Below are positions 6,997 to 7,013 of a DNA stretch of 7,013 nt, piece by piece; positions within the stretch are counted from its first letter, which is position 1; the number at the start of each line of letters is the position of its first letter. Source of the stretch: Verrucomicrobiota bacterium (GTDB lineage: Bacteria; Verrucomicrobiota; Verrucomicrobiia; Methylacidiphilales; Verrucolacustridaceae); contig RHAF01000065.1 of the NCBI GenBank assembly GCA_010028775.1, positions 1-7,013 on the forward strand, in the 5' to 3' direction. The notes under the pieces are model-generated. The model was not told the DNA's origin, ran no database searches, and saw nothing but the letters and a program-made list of their open reading frames with translations. Position numbers and translations under genes: made by a program.

Positions 6997-7013
6997 GTTG
7001 GGGGATGGAGCGG
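6962..7013 (-). CDS. Possible C-terminus of a convergent gene (5' end outside window)
   Basis: On the minus strand the frame is open from the window edge to a TAG at 6964-6962 and would encode an end reading RSIPQLILRLRTYDQT. Most of its codons end in C, as expected of a coding frame in a GC-rich genome, and the peptide looks like an ordinary protein terminus. It would overlap the acyltransferase gene by 35 bases, tail to tail. Only 16 complete codons plus the stop are visible, and a competing + strand start lies in the same bases, so this is a tentative call with no family assignment. Confidence 0.35.
   Translation of the reverse strand, partial: RSIPQLILRLRTYDQT
6993..7013 (+). CDS. Possible start of a further downstream gene (3' end outside window)
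   Basis: The ATG at 6993 overlaps the acyltransferase stop as ATGA and has a strong ribosome binding site, GGAGG at 6982-6986, six bases upstream. This is the usual form of translational coupling within an operon. Only MSWGMER is visible, so no product can be named. It competes with the convergent minus-strand reading of the same stretch; at most one is likely to be right. Confidence 0.3.

Noticed and set aside
1..7013. CRISPR array, transfer RNA, insertion sequence or attachment site
   Set aside because: No regularly spaced direct repeats, cloverleaf, terminal inverted repeats or transposase fragments were seen; coding sequence fills nearly the whole window.

Overview
The window holds five complete or nearly complete genes on the + strand. 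They are packed almost end to end, with gaps of 32, 34, 0 and 39 bases, and no terminator-like hairpin or convincing promoter is visible between them. They look like one operon. Base composition is moderately GC-rich (roughly 58% by eye). One product ends as a typical outer-membrane beta-barrel, so the host is a Gram-negative (diderm) bacterium. Nothing in the sequence fixes the phylum.

Layout: (1) bases 1-570, the 3' part of a gene whose product ends in a PAS sensor domain and a polar tail; the gene begins before the window. (2) 603-2594, a secreted protein with N-terminal TPR repeats and a C-terminal beta-barrel, the architecture of exopolysaccharide exporters such as BcsC, PgaA and PelB. 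(3) 2629-4119, a membrane-embedded family 2 glycosyltransferase of the cellulose-synthase type. It keeps the catalytic aspartates and a gating-loop-like motif but has no PilZ domain. (4) 4120-6174, a cyclic-di-GMP enzyme with degenerate receiver-like and PAS-like N-terminal regions followed by GGDEF and EAL domains whose catalytic residues are present. (5) 6214-6996, a PlsC-type 1-acylglycerol-3-phosphate acyltransferase. The last 50 bases also contain either the C-terminus of a convergent minus-strand gene or the start of a further + strand gene; the sequence does not decide between them.

Read together, genes 2-4 form a compact synthase-dependent exopolysaccharide system. The glycosyltransferase would polymerise a sugar and pass it through the inner membrane. 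The TPR-barrel protein would carry it across the periplasm and out. The GGDEF-EAL protein, translated directly after the synthase, would set local cyclic-di-GMP. The polymer is unknown. Compared with the classical Bcs, Pga, Pel and Alg systems, the visible part lacks a BcsB-like periplasmic subunit, a periplasmic hydrolase or deacetylase, and any PilZ receptor, so how the signal reaches the synthase is the open question. The PAS protein upstream may supply sensory input. The acyltransferase may be a passenger or may link membrane lipid synthesis to the system.

Two sequence-level oddities cross gene boundaries: the palindrome GGATCC occurs 15 times in 7 kb, about seven times more than composition predicts, and two runs of eight G lie inside coding sequence.
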